Positions 36,133-48,900 of a stretch of DNA of 64,000 nt are shown in pieces. The stretch lies in the NCBI GenBank assembly GCA_023101725.1, contig JALJCO010009025.1:310001-374000 (forward strand). Reading direction: 5' to 3'. The translations under genes were made by a program, and so were the position numbers. The notes beneath the pieces are model-generated. The model had not been told where the DNA came from. It searched no databases and was given only the letters and a program-made list of their open reading frames with translations. How positions within the stretch are numbered: position 1 is the stretch's first letter; the number at the start of each line of letters is the position of its first letter. Source of the stretch: Atherinomorus stipes. Taxonomy: Eukaryota > Chordata > Actinopteri > Atheriniformes > Atherinidae.

Positions 36133-38144
36133 TATAGTACATATTTTGTTTGGATGTTGCTAAATGGATCTATACAAGAGAACTGAATATACAGTATTTA
36201 CCAATGGCTTGAAATTTCAATTTGCACTGTTTTGAAAAGAGATTTTCTCCCTGTTTCTCTTTCAGAGCTCCTTGGAGCAGCAAAGCGGGTCAATGTGAAC
36301 ATCCAGGATGCAGACGGGTGAGGGGCAACAATTCAACCAGCCATCAACTCATCTCTCTTTCTGCTTATCCCACCTCTGTTATCATCACATCCTTCACTCA
36401 CATTTACCCATTCCCTTTTCAGAGACTTAGAAAAACTAACAACATTAATTATGAATTGCAGGAGCAAAGCATTTCAATCCATAATTCAACATTATATTAG
36501 AACCCATTAAGTTTTTAGATTTGGGCAGTAGGCTGCCAACTTGGAGGTCAGCACACCATAAAAAACCTGAGAGGTTGCTAGTTTTTCTTTTTTTTTTTAA
36601 GAGAGAGAGTGAAAAAGAATTAAGATTATCTAGTCATGCTGCATTTGCTAATTTCCCTTAGTCCATGGTTTTACTTTTCTGTAAAGTAAAGTTAAATCAA
36701 AAGTCCTAGTTTACTACATTTACATCATGGCTGATCATAAACAAGTCTCTGGTATAGGTTTCCTCCATGTTCTGTGTAAGAGTGACCTTTTCTGTCACCA
36801 TAGTTTCCAATTTACAAGGATGCCATAAACTATCATAAACCCTTTTCACACAGAGATGGGGCTCTAATGACACTAAGAAGACCACCTTCTCACACCACTG
36901 ACCACACAGAGACTGTATGTGGGGTTTCAAACATCATGCAGCTGCTGAGAAACAATAGATGCACTGTGTTCAGGTTTGCCGCCTCTTGAGGCTCTTTGAG
37001 GGCTCCTACACAGAGACAGCAAGCAGCTGTCATTTTGAGAGCTCTGGTGAACGTCTGCCTGTCTTGTCTTCCTGGTGTGTAACATACCCTATGTGATTAT
37101 TTTACTGCCCAATCGAGACGTTGAATCAGCGCCAAGTCTGACAATGAGAGACATATTTTGATTTGGTTTGGTTGACTGGGTTATCTTTCAGTGCATCTAG
37201 CTGATGCTCAATGTACAAAACAACTATAACAATATGTTGGTTTAGTGTAAACACTGGTTTTTGGGTTGTCTGAGCCAGAATTACCCTACAGTATGTTAAA
37301 TAATTCAAACTGAACTAATATTGACTTGACTTTATGTAAATGCTGTGTATGTGAGTCTCTGGTTTTAGTGACTGAATAATGAATAGATGCACCATTCTTG
37401 AAAGCTGCGTCCTCTTTCAAGGACACAGATAGTAGTCTAGCTGGGAGTTTGACTTGATATCAGATGTGTAAACATGTACAAAAGTATTTTCTTTAGATTT
37501 TGTTTTCAATTGCAGGCAATGTAAAGAGACAGAGTCATCCTTTTAATTAAACCGAGAAGAATTTCTTTGAAACCACTCGTGTCTGCATTATGTGCAGAGC
37601 CTGTGAGGATGGATTAGAAGTTGCCTCATTTTGAGAGGGTAGTACAGAAGTCCGCAATATTTTGGTACTGGATTTGGACATGAAACATGGCCAACTTATG
37701 CTGTCCTGAAACGGCAAACTCCTTTAAATAAGAGCAGCTGATCCATGCTTTGACTTTTAGCGTAACTAACCATATTATAATACATTTAATCTGCTTAAAT
37801 CTGCCTTAAAAACATACAGACTGTTCTAAATGTTCAGCTATGGGCTGGCTATATTTAGGCACATTATGGGTTAAACTTTTGCGTGCACATGCTTGGTTTA
37901 CGACTCTGTTCCATTTGGTGCCATCAGATAACAAGGGTCTTTTCATTGTGTTGGTTGGAATCAGATAATTGGCGTCAGCTTTTTGTGTAATGACTGATGA
38001 GTTGTTGATTTGACTCCAGGGACTGGCTCTAATGTTCACAAGGGATCCATTAAACACACACACACACTCTCACTCCCATAGATGCCCTATGTGTACTCTC
38101 AACTCCGGGGTAGTAAGATTGCTTATTAATGGAAGTAGGTCATT

Positions 38145-38176
<32 letters not shown>

Positions 38177-41100
38177 CTCCCTCCCATCTCTCACACGGAG
38201 CTGAGGGGCGGAGCAGCTGTACGCTGGAGATTAATTCAGCAAAGTTATACTCAGGGCTCACACTGCATTTATGTGAATATGTATATTTTTACACATGATC
38301 TGTATCTGTGTGAAGGCTGTCACCATTGCACCATGCTGCTCTGAGTGGTAACAAGGAGCTGATCTCTTTGCTGTTGGAGGCCCAGGCTGCAGTGGATATC
38401 AAAGATCACAAAGGTAAAAATGCACACAGATTTCAGTTCACTATGTAAACAGCAAATGGACACAAAGCACACCAAGCTGCTCCAAAAAAAAAGAAGAAGA
38501 GCTTAAAACAATGCAAACATTTCCGGCTTTCCCTAAATGACAAATAACACCAGTTTTGTAATAAAAGTGAGTCTTTTGGGATTGCAATAACATTTCTCCC
38601 TTTTATTTTGTGTGTGTGTGTGTGCATGAGAGGTGACAGATTTGTTTGCACAGTAAATAATAGAAAATAGAGGATGAAAGCTTCATGGCTGCAGGACTGA
38701 GAGCCAAGTGGAAGCAGAGCAGAGAGTATCTCCATCCCACATTGGCAGATTCAAGTAGAAGAAAAAAAGAGGAAATCTCAGGGCAGATGGGAGTTATAAT
38801 CCCTGCAGGATGTAGGCCTAGTCTCTCTGCGCTCCCCAGTCAGTCATGCCCCGTGTGTCTCAAAATAGAGGCGTACACCTGGCAGGCATCTTTACCACGT
38901 GGCCCTACCTCATCGACGGGTGTGTTTCTGTAGACATGTTGGGAAAACGTTAGAAGTGAAACACAGAAATGTCCTAGAACAGAGTAGTGCTCACATTGTA
39001 TGACAAAATATCCCTATTCTGATCATTTTAAAGCTGATATAAACTATTTTTCATGCTTGAGTGGGAGACATCATTAATATAGACAGTTCTGCATTTCAGC
39101 TCAGCTCTGCAAAGCATTTTGCATCTTTTAGCTCATTGTTAGTCAGTGTCAAAGCTTCTTGCTTTTGACTCCTTGCCCAGCAGCAGACAGCATGCAGACA
39201 AAGTTAGCAACTAAGAAAGCCAGCTGGGGAAGCATTTTGTAGCTAAAGCCTGATATTTTAACTCCAAAAAGAAAAGTAAGGTTTGAGCCAAGAATTTAGT
39301 CCAGGCTTAGATTCATCATTCAAATATTTGTGAAAAGCCAACATTGTCTTAGAGAGAGCTATTTCCTCTGATTTAGAAAACTGGCAGCATTAGTTCACTG
39401 ACCTGGACATCCTGCAGGCCTCTGGGCTTGATATCCAGTCCAAAATCATGATAAAAATTAAAATGAGGCTGTCGGCTATTAACCCTTTGCATTCCAGCGA
39501 GCTGTTCCTGCAGGGCTGCAGGAATGCCAGAGTAAACAACTCTGCCAGGACAATCTTTGCAACATAATGTTGGGAATTTCCACACGCTAAAAGCTTGTTT
39601 AGTTAGGATTATCACATTTCAATAACACCTTCATGATCATTATCTGTGGAAAACTGATGATTATGAAAATAAACGTCCCACTTTAATCTAACTTATCCGT
39701 TTTGTTTGGTTTTTTGGGGTTTTTTTTGCTTTTTAACATAGTCTTTTAGTATTGTGTAGTATTGTGTAGTATTGTGTAGTATTGAAATTGTGAACTAGAA
39801 AGCCCAACCCTTTGGCACACATAAAATACAAAATCTCTACATTAGAAAGAGGATTTCATCCCTGCCAGGACTCTTGTAAAAGATCCTTTTGAAATTAGGC
39901 CAGGTGCATTGATGCTTTTCTTCAGAGGTGTCAGGGTTAGTGTTGCTCTTTTTCAGCAAAGTCGAGGTGAAATTCTCCCCTCTTCACTAAAACACTTTTT
40001 TCTTTGAGACTCTAAAAGTGATTTGCTTCCTTTCTTCAAATTGAGGGATTAGCTTCTATAACATGAGCAGCTGCTGAGTGTCTTTATTCTGCCACCATCT
40101 CCCCTCTGAATCACATCTCTCTCATGTCATCTGACCCTGGAGGGTCTCTTTGCTCAGTTTGGGAACATGGCTCATCTCTGATATCGAGAATAGGAGTCTG
40201 GGATTGATGCCTTGAGAAACATGCCCGCTGCTGCATGCAGTTGCTCTTGCAAGGCACTATTTATTGTCCTCCAGTGAGATGTTCTGGTAATGATTCCATT
40301 TTGCTTCTTTTCCCTGCTTTTAATTGTACTTTGCATCACTGTGTATTCTCTGGAAAGCTGCAGGGGTGGCTGTGTTGTCCCTTAAGGTCCGCTTAGGCCG
40401 TGTCAAGATACTGATAAGGGTTTTCTTGCCCTTTGCTAGGGGCTGTTTGTCTCCAATGTCCCATGAGTGTGTTGCTTGCATAAAAAGTATTTCCAGGGTT
40501 GCAGAGGGTCATAAACATGTCAACATCTAAGATGTCATTTTCAGGACGGGAGCAGAGTCTCTCCCTGAAGCTGCTCAGTGAGGCAGAAAATGTTTTTTAA
40601 ACATTTCATTCAATTATAGCAACATGTAACAATAGTCATCAGTCACTCAATTGACTATTTTCTCAGATTATCCATAAATGACATCGCCCGTACGGGATAG
40701 GAACATTACAACAATGATCGGCACAATTTCGCAGTCAGTAGTAACTTTACAAAAAAATGTGATATCTCACATGGGACTGAAAAAAAAAAAGATTCTTCCA
40801 GATATTTTTGTATTTGATTCACTATTTGTCTAGGCTTTAAACGCACTACAGAGCTTTTACAGTTTTCTCAGTGACACATCCGATAGCCGCTAGTAGTGAC
40901 TATCAACGGCTAAATTGTCGTCCATCTTGCATCCTACCTGTACTCTTTCCTTTCCTCTCTTCCTTCAATAACGTTTTCTTGTGTTTCTTTGCCGAATCTG
41001 CCACGGCACGCATTCAAAACACCCGATGTATTACTAGCACGCGACGCATTGCAAAACCGAAACTTGGCTGCAATGTCACGACATGTCCCAGATGGAAAAG

Positions 41101-42867
41101 TTGCATAGTGCGGTTTCTCAGCCTCGTGCTGGGCAGTGATAGCTTGAGAAATGTGCATAATGACCGCTGGTGTGTCATCGAAACAAGTCAAAAATGCATA
41201 TTTTTAAAGGTGTCATAACCTAGTGTTTTACATACACAACCCTTCTTGAATTATCTTCAAATGAATTTTTAATTATAGTTGGGTGGGAGGAAAATTGAAT
41301 GAGCTCATTTTACCTTTTTAATCCCCAACTTTTGTTTGTCGCGAGAATACGCCCGAGAATTAGAGCTGTCTGTAAGTGCGTTTACGAGGCAAACGTCAAA
41401 GCCAAAACAAAGTTTTATCAGGACAGACCAGTGAAGGAAAATTATGTCGAAACAGTGAAAAACGTGATAAAAACGTAACAGTAAGGTCGATAGAGAGGAT
41501 CCACAGAGTAAAAGGGCTGGACTCTGATGAATATAAGGAGCGGACGTCTGACGTGAAGTTACTCAAACAGCAGCAACTGTGTTAGCTTTTGTAGCTACAT
41601 TAGCAGCTTGTCACCGTTCGTTTACCATCATTTACTGGCCTCTTACACAAAAGATAAGTTATAAAAGCAGCAACACTTACCGATTGCACATCCTCACTGA
41701 CTAAATATAATCCACTGGTCCCTGGTAGTGCTGTCCCTCCTGTTACAGCACTGAAAACTGCTGAATTTCTGCCGAAGCTGCTCAGCACAGCAGATTTTTT
41801 CCCCCTTGTCGTCGTCGTCCTCCTCTCTGACAGAGCTGGTACACTGGAGTATGCTACTCCACAGCAGGTAATCAGATGATTTCAGGTGGTGCTAAAGAGG
41901 CTAGCTTAGCAGGTAGCAGCCTCTGTAGATCACGTCATTAACAGAGAAAAAACAAAATCGTGTACTGTGGAGAGCGCGCTCTTGTGGCCGATTCTGGTGA
42001 GAATAGAGAGCCTGCACTCAAATACGACGCCATTTTCACTCTCCGGAGTTTCTGGCATGTCTTAACTGAGGTCCTATTCCAATAAACATGTTTTAACGTG
42101 AAAAAGTGGGATTTCCAGGTGATGACTCCTTTAAGGTAGAAAATTTACATTATGGACCTTTAATGCACATACAGTTGTGTGAAAAAGTGGTGACCCCCTT
42201 CCTGATTTCTTTTTTTTTTTTTTGCATGTTTGTCACACTTAAATGTTTCGGGTCATCAAACAAATTTGAATGTGAGACAAAGAGAACAAAAGTAAACAGA
42301 AAATGCAGTTTTTAAATGAAGATTTTTATTAGTAAGGGGGGGGGGGGGAATCCACACTGACGCTTTTTCACACAACTGTATCTTTATTTTAACTCCAGCG
42401 ATAACACTTACAGTTACACCAAACTGCTTATTGCAACATGACAAGTGTGCTATAATAACTTCATAATGTGAGCAATTGCCAACATTCAAGTTGACTCAGT
42501 GGGAGAAAAGAGGAGGTATTTTTTATCTGTAACTGCAACTGATTTGTCTGTTTTTTTGAAGAAAAAAAAGTGTATTTGCATGCATTCATATGCTCATCTT
42601 TGTGTCTGTGTGCATGTGCTTGTGGGGTCTTGTCTGTGTTTTATTGTGCTGTCATCTCCGTGTGTGTTTGTGTGTGTCTGTTGGTGTGTATATGTGCGTG
42701 TGTGCGTTTTGTGTAGGAATGCGTCCTCTGCATTATGCTGCATGGCAGGGGAAGACTGAACCAATGAAAATGCTGCTGAAGGCAGGCTCATCAGTCAACG
42801 GACAGTCAGATGAAGGACAGATCCCTCTGCACCTGTCAGCTCAGCATGGACACTACGATGGGGTAAC

Positions 42868-42901
<34 letters not shown>

Positions 42902-45900
42902 TGTGGATGTTTTATTGTGTGCAGAACTTGTGTATGTTTTTGTGGGGTGTGTGTATCTGTTCGGTAGATCTGATGATGCATGCATAAAATGTGCTTGAAA
43001 AAAAAAAATAGGAATCTCAGATACCACAGTAAGATTTATATGTATGTGTGTGTGTTACAGTCAGAGATGCTGCTACAACACCAGTCCAATCCGTGTATCT
43101 CTGATACGGCTGGGAAAAACGCCACTGGACCTTGCTTGTGAATTTGGACGTGTTGGAGTAAGTGCATTTTATAACAAACGTGCAAGAGTGCAGTTCATTA
43201 TTTTTTTATTTGATTGAATATTAATTTAATTGGGTTTAAATGTTCAATGTGTGACATTCCCAGATTGAAAGGTTTAAAAACATCTTGACCGATCTTTAGT
43301 TAGTTTTTAGTTGACTCACTGTTATGCACAGCTCGTTGTAGAGCACAATAAAGAAAGGAGGACCATAGTGACAGCTCTTAAATAATGAAATGATTAATTA
43401 AGGTACTCAGCAAAAGAATAAACTAAGTGTAAAGTCAGCTATCAGTAATGTAGTGAAGGTGTTGGATGCTGTGGGATTGTATGTGCTAAGCTAAATTATG
43501 TGTAAAAGAGAACAAGGACTACACTAAACTCATCACAGCCAAACCAAAACCATGACCGAGACAGGGGCCTAGCAGGCACCTGCCTTCCAGGACGGAGAGC
43601 GGCTGCCATCTTGGATTCCCCGTGCTTTTAGAGGTTCCAAAGCAGGTGAAGCCAGTCCTCAAACAAGGTGAGAGGGACAGGCCCTCCAGGAGGATCTGAA
43701 ATGAGGAAGCAAAGGCAGGAACTGGAAAACATAACTTCAAGGCCTGTGGCCATCACACTCAGAAATATTTAGTTCAAATGTTTCCAGCAAAGTTCCAACC
43801 TCCAAAAAACAGTCTATATTTTATTCTCCGTATTGGGGTAGTTAGTTTTGGTTCTCTTTTCCCATTTATACACTGGGATTGAATTACTGGCTGCCAAAAG
43901 AAAGAGGATAAACTTTCGGCACCAATCTGAGTCCAAAGACTGAAATTGACCATTTTGAATGTTTTTTATTGGGTTATAAAGAGAGGGAGTAGAACTCATA
44001 GAAATCTTTTTGCCTGGTTTGACAAAGACCTGTGAAACTCTTCTTATAATGAGGTACAAACATGTATAAGTGATGCTGTTCCCCTCTGTGTGTTTTAGGT
44101 GGTCCAGCTCCTGCTCAGCAGTAACATGTGTGCAGCCATGTTGGAACCAAAACCTTCAGATCCTAACGGAGTGTCACCCCTACATCTCGCTGCTAAGAAT
44201 GGACACATAGAAGTTATACGGTCTGATTGAATCCTCCTCTCAGTCTTCTCACCCACACCATCTTCCTGTCAGTCACTCTGTCCATCTGTATGCCTTATCC
44301 AGTATTAGTTTGAAGAATTATTTTAGTTTATTTTCACCTTCTGTAATTCTTATTATTGTCCCTACTGAGAATAAATGTAACATGTACAGTTTATTGAAGA
44401 TTTTGCCACCCAAAACAGAATGTAAACTGTCTGTAATGGGATGCATAATGCAAGCCTGCAGAGGCCATTTTGCTGATGATATTCACGATCTGCATTTGGC
44501 ATGACTCGCAGACTGATCTCATCATGTATTCAAAAGTTCAGAATCATTGAGTTCAGGAACACCAGCTGTTTCTTGAGGTTTGCTGTCTTTCACTGCCGTC
44601 CTTTTGTTTTTCTCCATCTGTCTCATCTTTCATTGGGCAGCTGTAGCTGCCGTGGTAGAGTGGTTGTCTTCTGCGAGATTAGGGGCTTGATCCCCAGCCC
44701 TTCTACCTGATGAAGTGACAAGACTGGGCAAGACTGAATGCCCACATGGTTCCTGATATGCTCATCGCTCTGTGATTGTAGAGAAGAAGCCCAGCATATA
44801 GTGACAATATAGAATGAGAAGTGCTGTATGAGTATTTGTGAAAAGAAACTATTCATAGAATGCTAGATAAGGTTACAAGGTGCTTTATTGGTGTAAACCA
44901 ACTACTATTTTGTGTCTCATCTTTGTGTTTTTATTGCTCTGTGTCCATTTTAATACAGTCAACACTCTTTAAAGGTACCTTGTGTAAAAATCAAAGATCA
45001 ATTGTAGAAATATGTGATATATATAATTCGAAAACTGTGTTTCTATTGATGTGTAATCGCTGCACTAGAATAACTATTATGTGTTTATGTAATGAGTAAT
45101 TTATATCTATTTGCTTGGGGTTGCACATACATGGAGGTTGCCATATTTGTTCCACCATTTTTACTACGGTGTCCCTGAATGGAAAAAACAATGTTTATGA
45201 ATTGAGAACCCTCTGAACTTTAAAACTGCTGTACCAGTTTGTTTTAAGGATCTAGAGGCAGGATTAAGAAATGAGACTCGTGAGTGACCCGACTGGTGCT
45301 GCCGGCAACTGCAGCGACCAAGCAAGCCAGCACAGGAGCGCGCACAAACTGAAGCTATAACGTTGTTTACTACGCTGATCTTTTTCTCCGCAGTGCCACT
45401 TTTTAGTGTCTTTCAGTTGATCTGGATCGTTTGCTGATGACAAAAGAATCCATAACTATCCCTTATAGTGTTTAAATTCACCGTGACATCTCCTTCCTGT
45501 ATCAAAACTGTCGGGATGCGTATCCAGCGTCAACTGAAGTAACATCCATAGGACTACGCAGGAAATTCGGCCACCAAATAGCAGTGCATTATGCAACATA
45601 CAGCCTGTTCAAGGCAACGGAGAGAGACGTGGGTGGGCTCGTTCTCTTTGGTTTTCAACGCTTTACCGCCGATTCACATTAAAAAACTGGACATGCATGT
45701 GTGTACTTCCACAATTCCTGCCTCTAGTCCCTTTAATGGGAGTAAGAGCACTGTCTGGGATAAGTAATGCCATAAAAGAAATTTTAAAAAGTAGTTACTT
45801 CTAGTACAGTCATAGCTACACCTAAGACCACTGGATCCAAACACAGTTAAAAACATCTTTATGTCTGGGAGAATTTTGGCCACTAATGGCCACCATGCAT

Positions 45901-48900
45901 TCACAACAGAGCTTGGGGTATAAAGTCATTTGAAAGAAAATATCTTTACCTCTAGATGTCAGTAATTCTAACATAGTGTACCTTTAAAGGGAGAAAACCT
46001 TATTATGAGCTTTTAGGTAAACACATTATTTGACAGAATACAATTATGTACCTGTCTTGTTAAATAATTGCTTATGTAAATAGACACAGAGAAGATAAGT
46101 AAACTAGGAATGCTGAATAGCTGATTACCTACGTACAGGTAGAATCCGGAGTTTTTCCCTGTTTTTTTGGTAAACATTATTCAAACTGAGTGTCCGTCCC
46201 CTCGGCCTAATGGCCACATCTCTCTTCTGTCCAACCCTCTCCTTCAAACTTTGGAAGCAGATGAAAGCAAAACCAAGATTGATCCTGGTTTTGAGCGTGC
46301 ACTATCTAAAGCTCTTTACGCTGCAGAGTAGGTCTACTTTCATCCACCATTTTTTATTTATCCATCTATATATTTATTTATATATTTATTTTTTGGAGAA
46401 TTTGCGTGAATCTGGTGTCTGCTCCAATCAATGAGTTTATCCCTACGGAGCACTGCCCCTTCAGCTCTGTCATTGGCTGGAGATGAATTCACAAATCTCC
46501 ACCCAGAAATGTCCCTAATACACCAAAACAAAGGGAAAAGAGTAAATACAGTTAGGGGGATAGGGAGTTGCAAACAAAGTCACCACCACCACCAGAGAGT
46601 AGAGGACCAAAGGTGCGAATTGAGACGGAATCACATGCACAAGTCTTGTGTTCATTTTCGGGGGAAAAACTCTGGATTCTACCTTTAACTATGCAGCTGC
46701 ATGTAAATGTACCGGCTAAATGGGCACAACTTCCTATGTTGACATATACAAAACTGCCAAAAACATGGCTTGCATTGATATAACTCATTTAAACCCGTTA
46801 CTCTGCATAACTGAATCTGTAAATTCACTATGTATATAGTAATATAATAAGTATATTACTCCTCCTTATCTTCATCCTCTTTTTGGCTTTAAAGTTACAT
46901 AAGTTTCCAATCTTAAAACTCTGTGCTTCTGACCTGTTTTGATGGCACACCGACATTCATTATTCACATTCCTGAGGCCATCGTTGCCCTTTGCTGTCCC
47001 AAGGCTGAGAAACTGCATTTCACACCTTTTTTTCATTCTGGGACATCAGGTGACAGCTGTGTTTTACTTTACAGCACGGTGTCTCACGCTAGTAACTGGT
47101 GTTTTGAACTTGTACCATGTCTGATTCAGCAAGGAAACACAGGCAGATGTTGTTAGAGGAAGTGAAAAAAAAAAGAGAAAGTAACAAAGCAAGATATAAG
47201 ACAACATCAGTGCTGGCTTTTACTTGCTGTAAAGAGCTCAGAGAAGAACCAGCATGCATTGAAGATGCTGAATAAGTCCTTGCATGGTGGCACCAAAGAT
47301 ATCTGCCATAGTTACAGTATGTGATGCCTCTAAACAGTTCACCCTAAGTCCAGAGGGTCTTCTCTTTTCTTTTTTTTTTACCCTCACATTTTGTTCAGAA
47401 GTCTAAATGTTGGTCATAATTACCAGTTCTAAGAAGTTCCACTTGTTTTATAGGCTATGAAACCCTGCCTGTTTGACTCCATAGTTTTTGTTGGAAAACA
47501 GAAGGAAAGAAATTCTCAATCGTGGCTGCTACTTGTTTTACTCACTTTGTCCCCTCAAATGTGTTGGGAAAAAAACAAACAAAAAAAAAAAACCTGGCTT
47601 AAATGGGCTCACAAGGTTTCAGAACTTTAATTTTTATTGGAAGCAGTCCTGAAGTCCTGTAGCATCTTGTCCTTACATGGGTTGTAACTGTAGCACATTT
47701 GTTTACTCTCTTCCCTGCTCTTTGTGGTGTGCCAACTCTCTAGCAGGCGGCTTTTACACTTAAAAACCCAGTTGCCTGCTGAGACAAAAATGAGCAACTC
47801 TTAAAGGAAGAAAAATGATCAACGAAACAAAACACACTAAAACTAATTTCTGTTGGAATTTAACTTGCATCAGTGCTTGTCCTTTTTAATATGCATTTTG
47901 TTTTTAGCTTGTTTATGACTCTCACTTAGGTGAACTTGTTCTATGAATAAGTTGTTTTAAAAGTTAATATCAGTATTATGTTGTGCTGCAGGTTACTGAT
48001 TCAGGCTGGTATAGATATCAACAGACAGTCGGAGTGTGGCACAGCACTTCATCAAGCTGCCCTCTGTGGGAAGACAGATGTAGTGCGTCTGCTGCTGGAT
48101 GTAAGTTTCTCTGTTAAATGTGTTTATAAGTAGCTTTTGTTAATGCTGTCAAACATTCATCAGTCATGCAAGTTTACACCTCAGCTTTTGTCATTCATCC
48201 CACGTAAGTGTGTGAAGAAACCTCTGGGAAATGTTGGCTTGTTACATAAAACTAGCTAAGGAGTCTGTCTGGACTCCTGCCGGAAATGTTCAAACCTGCC
48301 TTGGATGCATTAAGATGCAAATGCATAAGCTTTCTTTTGATCAGGGATTTTGTCAGCATTGCCTTTTATCCTATTGTACCTCACACTGAATGTTATTGCC
48401 ATGGCAACACACACAACAATGTTAGCAACAGGCAGGTGCATTCCACCACATCCTTTTTACACTTTCATTTAGAAGCATCAATCGATTTCCTTTTCTTTTT
48501 CCTTTCAGAGTGGAATCAGTGCAGGAGTGAGGAACACACTGAGCCAAACTGCCCTGGACATTGTTAACCAGTTTACCACCACACAGGCCAGCCGTGAGAT
48601 CAAACAGTTACTGAGAGGTGAGGACATTAGCTCCACCACAAAAGCACAAACACATGCATGACACATATTTTTTTAAGTTCTTAGAAGCGAGCAATCCCCA
48701 AAAACATTTTCTAATTTAATATTGGCTGATACAAGTGTCAGATTTTTTTTAAAAACATGTTATGTTTGCTATCTTAAGCAGGAAATATGCAGTAAAGGTG
48801 TGAATGTGGATTTATCACACATTTCAGTTTCAAATTCTTGGGATCAAAATTAGATTTAAAACTGATTCTCAGTTCAGTAAAAGGAGCACTTTTTTCAAAA

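Noticed and set aside
40871..41218. 115-codon open frame in the R1 repeat, with a similar frame on the other strand
   Set aside because: Other copies have no corresponding long frame and the similarity is at DNA level on both strands, so coding is not supported.
43519..43740. Minus-strand 73-codon frame in intron 5
   Set aside because: No recognisable motif or splice context; probably chance in a GC-richer patch.
44640..44720. tRNA gene
   Set aside because: A and B box likeness is there, but no cloverleaf can be closed and a SINE body and tail follow.
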